DNA from: Colletes latitarsis | Lineage: Eukaryota; Arthropoda; Insecta; Hymenoptera; Colletidae | Length of the DNA stretch: 64,000 bases | Direction: 5' to 3' | Assembly: GCF_051014445.1 (NCBI RefSeq) | Contig: NC_135141.1 | Location: 1,054,001 to 1,118,000 of the forward strand | Part shown: piece after piece, positions 43,201 to 56,700 of the stretch | Layout: every line of letters begins with the position of its first letter | Position numbering within the stretch: the first letter of the stretch is position 1 | The notes under the pieces: model-generated | The model's database searches: none | The model's input: only the letters and a program-made list of their open reading frames with translations | What the model was told of the DNA's origin: nothing | Translations under genes and position numbers: made by a program

Positions 43201-46200
43201 CAGACCTAACCCAGACCTAACCGGTTTTATCCTCTAAAATATTGGTCGAAACCAGGTTTTATTGACTGTTACTGTGTGGTCCACATTACTGCGTGATTCA
43301 AATCCGAAAAAACCCAGGATCTGGCCAACAAGTATGCAAAGAAGACAAAATCATTAGTCAGATGCGGGAATAACCCAGACCTAACCCAGACCTAACCGGT
43401 TTTATCCTCTAAAATATTGATCGAAACCAGGTTTAATCGACTGTTTCAATGTGGGACAACATTACTACGTGATTCAAACCCGAAAAAACCCAGGATGTAG
43501 CCAACAAGTATGCGAAGAAGGCAAAATCATGAGCCAGATGCGGGCATAACCCAGACCTAACCGGTATTGTCCTCTAAAATATTTATCGAAACCAGGTTTT
43601 ATTGACTGTTACTGTGTGGTACCACATTACTACGTGATTCAAACTGGGAAAACCCAGGATCAGGCCAACAAGTATGCGAAGAAGGCAAAATCATGTGCCA
43701 GATGCGCGCATAACCCAGACCTAACCCAGACCTAAACGGTGTTATCCTCCAAAATAAAGATCGAAAACAAATTTAATGGACTGTTTCTGTGTGGTACCGC
43801 ATAACTACGTGATTCAAACCCGATGAAACCCAGGATCTGGCCAACAAGTATGCAAAGAAGGCAAAATCATGAGCCAGATGCGCGCATAACCCAGACCTAA
43901 CCCAGACCTAACCGGTTTTATCCTCTAAAATATTGATCGAAACTAGGTTTAATTGACTGTTTCACTGTGGTACCACATCACTACGTGATTCAAACTGGAA
44001 AAACCCAGGATCAGGCCAACAAGTATGCGAAGAAGGCAAAATCATGTGCCAGATGCAGGCATAACCCAGACCTAACGCAGACCTAACCGGTTTTATCCTC
44101 TAAAATATTGATCGAAACCAGCTTTAATTGACTGCTACTGTGTGGCACCACATTACTACGTGATTCAAATCCGAAAAAACCCAGGATCTGGCCAACAAGT
44201 ATGCAAAGAAGGCAAAATCATGAGCCAGATGCGCGCATAACCCAGACCTAAACCAGACCTAACCGGTGTCATCCTCTAAAATATTGATCGAAACCAAGTT
44301 TAATGGGCCGTTTCAGTGTGGTACCACATTACTACGTGACTGAAACCGGAAAAAACCCAGGATCTGGCCAACAAGTATGCGAAGAAGGCAAAATCATGAC
44401 CCAGATGCTTGCATAATCCAGACCTAACCCAGACCTAACCGATTTTATCCTCTAAAATATTTATCGAAACCAAGTTTAATGGGCCATTTCAGTGTGGTAC
44501 CACATTACTACGTGACTCAAACCCGAAGAAACCCAGGATCTGGTCAACGAGTATGCGAAGAAGGCAAAATCATGAGCCAGATGCGTGCATAACCCAGACC
44601 TAACCCAGACCTAACCGGTGTCATCCTCTAAAATATTGATCGTAACCAAGTTTAATGGACTGTTTCAGTGTGGTACCACATTACTACGTGACCCAAACCC
44701 GAAAAAACCCAGGTTCCGGCCAACAAGTATGCGAAGAAGGCAAAATCATGAGCCAGATGCGGGCATAAGCCAGACCTAACCCAGACCTAACCGGTTTTAT
44801 CCTCTAAAATATTGATCGAAACAACGTTTTATTGACTGTTACTGTGTGGTACCACATTACTACGTGATTCAAATCCGAAAAAACCCAGGATCTGGCCAAC
44901 AAGTATGCAAAGAAGGCAAAATCATGAGCCAGATGCGGGCATAACCCAGACCTAACCCAGACCTAACCGGTTTTAACCTCTAAAATATTGATCGAAACCA
45001 GGTTTAATCGACTGTTTCAATGTGGGACAACATTACTACCTGATTCAAACACGAAAAAACCCAGGATGTAGCCAACAAGTATGCGAAGAAGGCAAAATCA
45101 TGAGCCAGATGCGGGCATAACCCAGACCTAACCCAGACCTAACCGGTGTCATCCTTTAAAATATTGATCGAAACCAAGTTTAGTGGACTGTATCAGTGTG
45201 GTACCACATTACTACGTAACTCAAACACGAAAAAACCCATGATCTGGCCAACAAGAATGCGAAGAAGGCAAAATCATGAGCCAGATGCGGGCATAACACA
45301 GACCTAACTCAGACCTAACCGGTTTTATCCTCTAAAATATTGATCGAAACCAGATTTAGTTGACTGTTTCGTTGTGGTACCGCATTACTACGTGATTCAA
45401 ACAGGGTAAAACCCAGGTTCTGGCCAACAAGTATGCGATGAAGGCTGAATCATGATCGAGATCCGGGCATAACCCAGACCTAACCCAAACCTAACCGGTG
45501 TTATCCTCCAAAATATTGATCGAAACCAGGTTTAGTTGACTGTTTCGTTGTGGTACTGCGTTACTACGCCATTCAAACATGTTAAAACCCAGGTTCTGGC
45601 CGACAAGTATGCGATGAAGGCAGAATCATGAGCGAGACGCGGGCATAACCCAGACCTGACGCAGACCTAACCGGTTTTATCCTCTAAAATATTGATCGAA
45701 ACCAGCTTTAATTGACTGCTACTGTGTGGTACCACATTACTACGTGATTCAAATCCGCAAAAACCCAGGATCTGGCCAACAAAGTATGCAAAGAAGGCAA
45801 AATCATGAGCCAGATGCGCGCATAACCCAGACCTAAACCAGACCTAACCGGTGTCATCCTCTAAAATATTGATCGAAACCAAGTTTAATGGGCCGTTTCA
45901 GTGTGGTACCACATTACTACGTGACTGAGACCCGAATAAACCCAGGATCTGGCCAACAAGTATGCGAAGAAGGCAAAATCATGAGCCAGATGCGTGCATA
46001 TCCCAGACCTAACCCAGACCTAACCGGTTTTATCCTGTAAAATATTGATCGAAACCAGCTTTAATTGACTGTTTCAATGTGGTACAACGTTACTACCTGA
46101 TTCAAATTCGAGAAAACCCAGAATCTGGCCAACAAGTATGCGAAGAAGGCAAAATCATGAGCCAGATGCGCGCATAACCCAGACTTAACCCAGACCTAAC

Positions 46201-49200
46201 CGGTGTTATCCTCCAAAATATAGATCGAAGACAAATTTAATGGACTGTTTCTGTGTGGTACCGCATTACTACGTGATTCAAACCCGATGAAACCCAGGAT
46301 CTGGCCAACAAGTATGCAAAGAAGGTAAAATCATGAGCCAGATGCGGGCATAACCCAGACCTAACCCAGACCTAACCGGTGTCATCCTTTAAAATATTGA
46401 TCGAAACCAAGTTTAATGGACTGTTTCAGTGTGGTACCACATTACTACGTGACTCAAACCCGAAAAAACCCAGGATGTAGCCAACAAGTATGCGAAGAAG
46501 ACAAAATCATGAGCCAGATGCGGACATAAGCCAGACCTAACCCAGACCTAACCGGTTTTATCCTCTAAAATATTGATCGAAACCAGGTTTAATCGACAGT
46601 TTCAATGTGGTACCACATTACTACGTGATTCAAATCCGAAAAAACCCAGGATCTGGCCAACAAGTATGCAAAGAAGGCAAAATCATGAGCCAGATGCGCG
46701 CATAACCCAGACCTAACCCAGACCTAACCGGTTTTATCCTCTAAAATATTGATCAAACCAGATTTAGTTGACTGTTTCGTTGTGGTACCGCATTACTACG
46801 TGATTCAAACAGGGTAAAACCCAGATTCTGGCCAACAAGTATGCGATGAAGGCTGAATCATGATCGAGATGCGGGCATAACCCAGACCTAACCCAGACCT
46901 AACCGGTGTTATCCTCCAAAATATTGATCGAAACCAGGTTTAGTTGACTGTTTCGTTGTGGTACTGCGTTACTACGCCATTCAAACAGGGTAAAACCCAG
47001 GTTCTGGCCAACAAGTATGCGATGAAGGCAGACTCATGAGCGAGACGCGGGCTTAACCCAGACCTAACCCAGACCTAACCGGTTTTATCCTCTAAAATAT
47101 TCATCGAAACCAGGTATTATTGACTGTTACTGTGTGGTACCACATTACTACGTGATTCAAATCCGAAAAAGCCCAGGATCTGGCCAACAAGTATGCAAAG
47201 AAGGCAAAATCATGAGCCAGATGCGGGCATAACCCAGACCTAATCCAGACCTAACCGGTGTCATCTTTTAAAATATTGATCGAAACCAAGTTTAGTGGAC
47301 TGTTTCAGTGTGGTACCACATTACTACGTAACTCAAACACGAAAAAACCCAGGATCTGGCCAACAAGTATGCGAAGAAGGCAAAATCATGAGCCAGATGC
47401 GCGCATAACCCAGACCTAACCCAGACCTAACCGGTGTTATCCTCCAAAATATAGATCGAAGACTAATTTAATGGACTGTTTCTGTGTGGTACCGCATTAC
47501 TACGTGATTCAAACCCGATGAAACCCAGGATCTGGCCAACAAGTATGCAAAGAAGGCAAAATCATGAGCCAGATGCGCGCATAACCCAGACCTAACCCAA
47601 ACCTAACCGGTGTTATCCTCTAAAATATTGATCGAAACTAGGTTTAATTGACTGTTTCACTGTGGTACCACATCACTACGTGATTCAAACTGGAAAAACC
47701 CAGGATCAGGCCAACAAGTATGCGAAGAAGGCAAAATCATGTGCCAGCTGCAGGCATAACCCAGACCTAACGCAGACCTAACCGGTTTTATCCTCTAAAA
47801 TATAGATCGAAACCAAGTTTAATGGGCCATTTCAGTGTGGTACCACATTACTACGTGACCCAAACCCGAAAAAACCCAGGTTCCGGCCAACAAGTATGCG
47901 AAGAAGGCAAAATCATGAGCCAGATGCGGGCATAAGCCAGACCTAACCCAGACCTAACCGGTTTTATCCTCTAAAATATTGATCGAAACCAGGATTAATT
48001 GACTGCTACTGTGTGGCACCACATTACTACGTGATTCAAATCCGAAAAAACCCAGGATCTGGCCAACAAGTATGCAAAGAAGGCAAAATCATGAGCCAGA
48101 TGCGCGCATAACCCAGACCTAAACCAGACCTAACCGGTGTCATCCTCTAAAATATTGATCGAAACCAAGTTTAATGGGCCATTTCAGTGTGGTACCACAT
48201 TACTACGTGACCCAAACCCGAAAAAACCCAGGTTCCGGCCAACAAGTATGCGAAGAAGGCAAAATCATGAGCCAGATGCGGGCATAAGCCAGACCTAACC
48301 CAGACCTAACCGGTTTTATCCTCTAAAATATTGATCGAAACCAGGTTTTATTGACTGTTACTGTGTGGTACCACATTACTACGTGATACAAATCCGAAAA
48401 AACCCAGGATCTGGCCAACAAGTATGCAAAGAAGGCAAAATCATGAGCCAGATGCGGGCATAACCCAGACCTAACCCAGACCTAACCGGTTTTATCCTCT
48501 AAAATATTGATCGAAACCAGGTTTTATTGACTGTTACTGTGTGGTACCACATTACTACGTGACCCAAACCCGAAAAAACCCAGGTTCCGGCCAACAAGTA
48601 TGCGAAGAAGGCAAAATCATGAGCCAGATGCGGGCATAAGCCAGACCTAACCCAGACCTAACCGGTTTTATCCTCTAAAATATTGATCGAAACAAGGTTT
48701 TATTGACTGTTACTGTGTGGTACCACATTACTACGTGATTCAAATCCGAAAAAACCCAGGATCTGGCCAACAAGTATGCAAAGAAGGCAAAATCATGAGC
48801 CAGATGCGGGCATAACCCAGACCTAACCCAGACCTAACCGGTTTTATCCTCTAAAATATTGATCGAAACCAGGTTTAATCGACTGTTTCAATGTGGGACA
48901 ACATTACTACCTGATTCAAACACGAAAAAACCCAGGATGTAGCCAACAAGTATGCGAAGAAGGCAAAATCATGAGCCAGATGCGGGCATAACCCAGACCT
49001 ATCCCAGACCTAACCGGTGTCATCCTTTAAAATATTGATCGAAACCAAGTTTAGTGGACTGTATCAGTGTGGTACCACATTACTACGTAACTCAAACACG
49101 AAAAAACCCATGATCTGGCCAACAAGAATGCGAAGAAGGCAAAATCATGAGCCAGATGCGGGCATAACACAGACCTAACTCAGACCTAACCGGTTTTATC

Positions 49201-50760
49201 CTCTAAAATATTGATCGAAACCAGATTTAGTTGACTGTTTCGTTGTGGTACCGCATTACTACGTGATTCAAACAGGGTAAAACCCAGGTTCTGGCCAACA
49301 AGTATGCGATGAAGGCTGAATCATGATCGAGATCCGGGCATAACCCAGACCTAACCCAAACCTAACCGGTGTTATCCTCCAAAATATTGATCGAAACCAG
49401 GTTTAGTTGACCGTTTCGTTGTGGTACTGCGTTACTACGCCATTCAAACATGTTAAAACCCAGGTTCTGGCCGACAAGTATGCGATGAAGGCAGAATCAT
49501 GAGCGAGACGCGGGCATAACCCAGACCTAACGCAGACCTAACCGGTTTTATCCTCTAAAATATTGATCGAAACCAGCTTTAATTGACTGCTACTGTGTGG
49601 TACCACATTACTACGTGATTCAAATCCGCAAAAACCCAGGATCTGGCCAACAAAGTATGCAAAGAAGGCAAAATCATGAGCCAGATGCGCGCATAACCCA
49701 GACCTAAACCAGACCTAACCGGTGTCATCCTCTAAAATATTGATCGAAACCAAGTTTAATGGGCCGTTTCAGTGTGGTACCACATTACTACGTGACTGAG
49801 ACCCGAATAAACCCAGGATCTGGCCAACAAGTATGCGAAGAAGGCAAAATCATGAGCCAGATGCGTGCATAACCCAGACCTAACCCAGACCTAACCGGTT
49901 TTATCCTGTAAAATATTGATCGAAACCAGCTTTAATTGACTGTTTCAATGTGGTACAACGTTACTACCTGATTCAAATTCGAGAAAACCCAGAATCTGGC
50001 CAACAAGTATGCGAAGAAGGCAAAATCATGAGCCAGATGCGCGCATAACCCAGACCTAACCCAGACCTAACCGGTGTTATCCTCCAAAATATAGATCGAA
50101 GACAAATTTAATGGACTGTTTCTGTGTGGTACCGCATTACTACGTGATTCAAACCCGATGAAACCCAGGATCTGGCCAACAAGTATGCAAAGAAGGTAAA
50201 ATCATGAGCCAGATGCGGGCATAACCCAGACCTAACCCAGACCTAACCGGTGTCATCCTTTAAAATATTGATCGAAACCAAGTTTAATGGACTGTTTCAG
50301 TGTGGTACCACATTACTACGTGACTCAAACCCGAAAAAACCCAGGATGTAGCCAACAAGTATGCGAAGAAGACAAAATCATGAGCCAGATGCGGACATAA
50401 GTCAGACCTAACCCAGACCTAACCGGTTTTATCCTCTAAAATATTGATCGAAACCAGGTTTAATCGACAGTTTCAATGTGGTACCACATTACTACGTGAT
50501 TCAAATCCGAAAAAACCCAGGATCTGGCCAACAAGTATGCAAAGAAGGCAAAATCATGAGCCAGATGCGCGCATAACCCAGACCTAACCCAGACCTAACC
50601 GGTGTTATCCTCCAAAATATTGATCGAAACCAGGTTTAGTTGACTGTTTCGTTGTGGTACTGCGTTACTACGCCATTCAAACAGGGTAAAACCCAGGTTC
50701 TGGCCAACAAGTATGCGATGAAGGCAGACTCATGAGCGAGACGCGGGCTTAACCCAGACC
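37300..50760. repeat. 3.7-3.9-kb higher-order repeat, about four tandem copies
   Basis: The rare variant CGAGATCCGGGCATAACC gives CCGGG at 37969, 41628, 45463 and 49334, spaced 3,659, 3,835 and 3,871 bp (21-22 monomers). The last two copies also share a one-base insertion, CAAAGTATGC, at 45780 and 49651, which again gives 3,871 bp. Steps differ by whole monomers, as expected from unequal exchange. Confidence 0.75.
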
Positions 50761-53700
50761 TAACCCAGACCTAACCGGTTTTATACTCTAAAATATTGAT
50801 CGAAACTAGGTTTAATTGACTGTTTCACTGTGGTACCACATCACTACGTGATTCAAACTGGAAAAACCCAGGATCAGGCCAACAAGTATGCGAAGAAGGC
50901 AAAATCATGTGCCAGCTGCAGGCATAACCCAGACCTAACGCAGACCTAACCGGTTTTATCCTCTAAAATATAGATCGAAACCAAGTTTAATGGGCCATTT
51001 CAGTGTGGTACCACATTACTACGTGACCCAAACCCGAAAAAACCCAGGTTCCGGCCAACAAGTATGCGAAGAAGGCAAAATCATGAGCCAGATGCGGGCA
51101 TAAGCCAGACCTAACCCAGACCTAACCGGTTTTATCCTCTAAAATATTGATCGAAACCAGGATTAATTGACTGCTACTGTGTGGCACCACATTACTACGT
51201 GATTCAAATCCGAAAAAACCCAGGATCTGGCCAACAAGTATGCAAAGAAGGCAAAATCATGAGCCAGATGCGCGCATAACCCAGACCAAAACCAGACCTA
51301 ACCGGTGTCATCCTCTAAAATATTGATCGAAACCAAGTTTAATGGGCCATTTCAGTGTGGTACCACATTACTACGTGACCCAAACCCGAAAAAACCCAGG
51401 TTCCGGCCAACAAGTATGCGAAGAAGGCAAAATCATGAGCCAGATGCGGGCATAAGCCAGACCTAACCCAGACCTAACCGGTTTTATCCTCTAAAATATT
51501 GATCGAAACCAGGTTTTATTGACTGTTACTGTGTGGTACCACATTACTACGTGATACAAATCCGAAAAAACCCAGGATCTGGCCAACAAGTATGCAAAGA
51601 AGGCAAAATCATGAGCCAGATGCGGGCATAACCCAGACCTAACCCAGACCTAACCGGTTTTATCCTCTAAAATATTGATCGAAACCAGGTTTTATTGACT
51701 GTTACTGTGTGGTACCACATTACTACGTGATTCAAACTGGAAAAACCCAGGATCAGGCCAACAAGTATGCGAAGAAGGCAAAATCATGTGCCAGATGCGC
51801 GCATAACCCAGACCTAACCCAGACCTAACCGGTTTTATCCTCTAAAATATTGATCGAAACCAGGTTTTATTGACTGTTACTGTGTGGTACCACATTACTA
51901 CGTGATTCAAACTGGAAAAACCCAGGATCAGGCCAACAAGTATGCGAAGAAGGCAAAATCATGTGCCAGATGCGCGCATAACCCAGACCTAACCCAGACC
52001 TAACCGGTGTTATCCTCCAAAATAAAGATCGAAAACAAATTTAATGGACTGTTTCTGTGTGGTACCGCATAACTACGTGATTCAAACCCGATGAAACCCA
52101 GGATCTGGCCAACAAGTATGCAAAGAAGGCAAAATCATGAGCCAGATGCGCGCATAACCCAGACCTAACCCAGACCTAACCGGTTTTATCCTCTAAAATA
52201 TTGATCGAAACCAGATTTAGTTGACTGTTTCGTTGTGGTACCGCATTACTACGTGATTCAAACAGGGTAAAACCCAGGTTCTGGCCAACAAGTATGCGAT
52301 GAAGGCTGAATCATGATCGAGATGCGGGCATAACCCAGACCTAACCCAGACCTAACCGGTGTTATCCTCCAAAATATTGATCGAAACCAGGTTTAGTTGA
52401 CTGTTTCGTTGTGGTACTGGGTTACTACGCCATTCAAACAGGGTAAAACCCAGGTTCTGGCCAACAAGTATGCGATGAAGGCAGAATCATGAGCGAGACG
52501 CGGGCTTAACCCAGACCTAACCCAGACCTAACCGGTGTTATCCTCCAAAATATAGATCGAAGACAAATTTAATGGACTGTTTCTGTGTGGTACCGCATTA
52601 CTACGTGATTCAAAACCGAAAAAACCCAGGATCAGGCCAACAAGTATGCGAAGAAGGCAAAATCATGTGCCAGATGCGCGCATAACCCAGATCTAAACCA
52701 GACCTAACCGGTGTCGTCCTCTAAAATATTGATAGAAACCAAGTTTAATGGGCCGTTTCAGTGTGGTACCACATTACTACGTGACTGAAACCCGAAAAAA
52801 CCCAGGATCAGGCCAACAAGTATGCGAAGAAGGCAAAATCATGAGCCAGATGCGTGCACAACCCAGACCTAACCCAGACCTAACCGGTGTCATCCTCTAA
52901 AATATTGATCGAAACCAGCTTTAATTGACTGTTTCAATGTGGTTCAACATTACTACGTGATTGAAATTCGAGAAAACCCAGGATCTGGCCAACAAGTATG
53001 CGAAGAAGTCAAAATCATGAGCCAGATGCTGGCATAAGCCAGACTTAACCCAGACCTAACCGGTTTTATACTCTAAAATATTTATCGAAACCAGGTATTA
53101 TTGACTGTTACTGTGTGGTACCACATTACTACGTGATTCAAATCCGAAAAAGCCCAGGATCTGGCCAACAAGTATGCAAAGATGGCAAAATCATGAGCCA
53201 GATGCGGGCATAACCCAGACCTAATCCAGACCTAACCGGTGTCATCTTTTAAAATATTGATCGAAACCAAGTTTAGTGGACTGTTTCAGTGTGGTACCAC
53301 ATTACTACGTAACCCAAACACGAAAAAACCCAGGATCTGGCCAACAAGTATGCGAAGAAGGCAAAATCATGAGCCAGATGCGCGCATAACCCAGACCTAA
53401 CCCAAACCTAACCGGTGTTTTCCTCTAAAATATTGATCGAAACTAGGTTTAATTGACTGTTTCACTGTGGTACCACATCACTACGTGATTCAAACTGGAA
53501 AAACCCAGGATCAGGCCAACAAGTATGCGGAGAAGGCAGAATCATGTGCCAGATGCAGGCATAACCCAGACCTAACGCAGACCTAACCGGTTTTATCCTC
53601 TAAAATATTGATCGAAACCAGCTTTAATTGACTGCTACTGTGTGGCACCACATTACTACGTGGTTCAAATCCGAAAAAACCCAGGATCTGGCCAACAAGT

Positions 53701-56700
53701 ATGCAAAGAAGGCAAAATCATGAGCCAGATGCGCGCATAACCCAGACCTAAACCAGACCTAACCGGTGTCATCCTCTAAAATATTGATCGAAACCAAGTT
53801 TAATGGGCCGTTTCAGTGTGGTACCACATTACTACGTGACTGAAACCCGAAAAAACCCAGGATGTAGCCAACAAGTGTGCGAAGAAGGCAAAATCATGAG
53901 CCAGATGCGTGCATAACCCAGACCTAACCCAGACCTAACCGGTGTCATCCTCTTAAATATTGATCGTAACCAAGTTTAATGGACTGTTTCAGTGTGGTAC
54001 CACATTACTACGTGACCCAAACCCGAAAAAACCCAGGTTCCGGCCAACAAGTATGCGAAGAAGGCAAAATCATGAGCCAGATGCGGGCATAAGCCAGACC
54101 TAACCCAGACCTAACCGGTTTTATCCTCTAAAATATTGATCGTAACCAAGTTTAGTGGACTGTATCAATGTGGTACCACATTACTACGTAACTCAAACAC
54201 GAAAAAACCCATGATCTGGCCAACAAGAATGCGAAGAAGGCAAAATCATGAGCCAGATGCGGGCATAACACAGACCTAACACAGACCTAATCGGTGTCAT
54301 CCTTTAAAATATTGATCGAAACCAGGTTTAGTTGACTGTTTCGTTGTGGTACTGCGTTACTACGCCATTCAAACATGTTAAAACCCAGGTTCTGGCCAAC
54401 AAGTATGCGATGAAGGCAGAATCATGAGCGAGACGCGGGCATAACCCAGACCTAACGCAGACCTAACCGGTTTTATCCTCTAAAATATTGATCGAAACCA
54501 GCTTTAATTGACTGCTACTGTGTGGTACCACATTACTACGTGATTCAAATCCGCAAAAACCCAGGATCTGGCCAACAAGTATGCAAAGAAGGCAAAATCA
54601 TGAGCCAGATGCGCGCATAACCCAGACCTAAACCAGACCTAACCGGTGTCATCCTCTAAAATATTGATCGAAACCAAGTTTAATGGGCCGTTTCAGTGTG
54701 GTACCACATTACTACCTGACTGAGACCCGAATAAACCCAGGATCTGGCCAACAAGTATGCGAAGAAGGCAAAATCATGAGCCAGATGCGTGCATAACCCA
54801 GACCTCACCCAGACCTAACCGGTTTTATCCTGTAAAATATTGATCGAAACCAGCTTTAATTGACTGTTTCAATGTTGTACAACGTTACTACCTGATTCAA
54901 ATTCGAGAAAACCCAGAATCTGGCCAACAAGTATGCGAAGAAGGCAAAATCATGAGCCAGATGCGGGCCTTAACCAGACGTAACCCAGACCTAACCGGTT
55001 TTATCCTCTAAAATATTGATCGAAACCAGTTTTTATTGACTGTTTCTGTGTGGTACCACATTACTACGTGATTCAAATCCGAAAAAACCCAGGATCTGGC
55101 CAACAAGTATGCAAAGAAGGTAAAATCATGAGCCAGATGCGGGCATAACCCAGACCTAACCCAGACCTAACCGGTGTCATCCTTTAAAATATTGATCGAA
55201 ACCAAGTTTAATGGACTGTTTCAGTGTGGTACCACATTACTACGTGACTCAAACCCGAAAAAACCCAGGATGTAGCCAACAAGTATGCGAAGAAAACAAA
55301 ATCATGAGCCAGATGCGGACATAAGCCAGACCTAACCCAGACCTAACCGGTTTTATCCTCTAAAATATTGATCGAAACCAGGTTTAATCGACAGTTTCAA
55401 TGTGGTACCACATTACTACGTGATTCAAATCCGAAAAAACCCAGGATCTGGCCAACAAGTATGCAAAGAAGGCAAAATCATGAGCCAGATGCGGGCATAA
55501 CCCAGACCTAACCCAGACCAAAGCGGTGTCATCCTTTAAAATATTGATCGAAACCAAGTTTAGTGGACTGTTTCAGTGTGGTACCACATTACTACGTAAC
55601 TCAAACACGAAAAAACCCAGGATCTGGCCAACAAGAATGCGAAGAAGGCAAAATCATGAGCGAGATGCGGGCATAACACAGACCTAACCCAGACCCAACC
55701 GGTTTTTTCCTCTAAAATATTGATCGAAACCAGATTTAGTTGACTGCTTCGTTGTGGTACCGCATTACAACGTGATTCAAACAGGGTAAAACCCAGGTTC
55801 TGGCCAACAAGTATGCGATGAAGGCTGAATCATGATCGAGATGCGGTCATAACCCAGACCTAACCCAGACCTAACCGGTGTTATCCTCCAGAATATTGAT
55901 CGAAACCAGGTTTAGTTGACTGTTTCGTTGTGGTACTGCGTTACTACGCCATCAAACAGGGTTAAACCCGCGTTCTGGCCAACAAGTATGTGATGAAGGC
56001 AGAATCATGAGCGAGACGCGGGCATAACCCAGACCTAACCCAGACCTAACCGGTTTTATCGTCTAAAATATTGATCGAAACCAGGTTTAATCGACTGTTT
56101 CAATGTGGGACAACATTACTACGTGATTCAAACCCGAAAAAACCCAGGATGTAGCCAACAAGTATGCGAAGAAGGCAAAATCATGAGCCAGATGCGGGCA
56201 TAACCCAGCCCTAACCGGTTTTGTCCTCTAAAATATTGATCGAATTCAGGTTTAATTGACTGTTACCGTGTGGTGCCACATTACTAACTGATTCATACAG
56301 GGTAAAACCCAGGTTCTGGCCAACAAGTATGCGATGAAGGCTGAATCATGATCGAGATGCGGGCATAACCCAGACCTAACCCAGACCTGACCGGTGTTAT
56401 CCTCCAAAATATTGATCGCAACCAGGTTTAGTTGACTGTTTCGTTGTGGTACTGCGTTACTACGCCATTCAAACAGGGTAAAACCCAGGTTCAGGCCAAC
56501 AGGTATGCGAAGAAGGCAAAATCATGAGCCAGATGCGGGCATAACCCAGACCTAACCAGTTTTATCCTCTAAAATATTGATCGAAACCAAGTTTAATGGA
56601 CTGTTTCAGTGTGGTACCACATTACTACGTGATTCAAACCACAGAAAACCTAGGATCTGGCCAACAAGAATGCGGAAAAGGTAAAATCATGAGCCAGATG

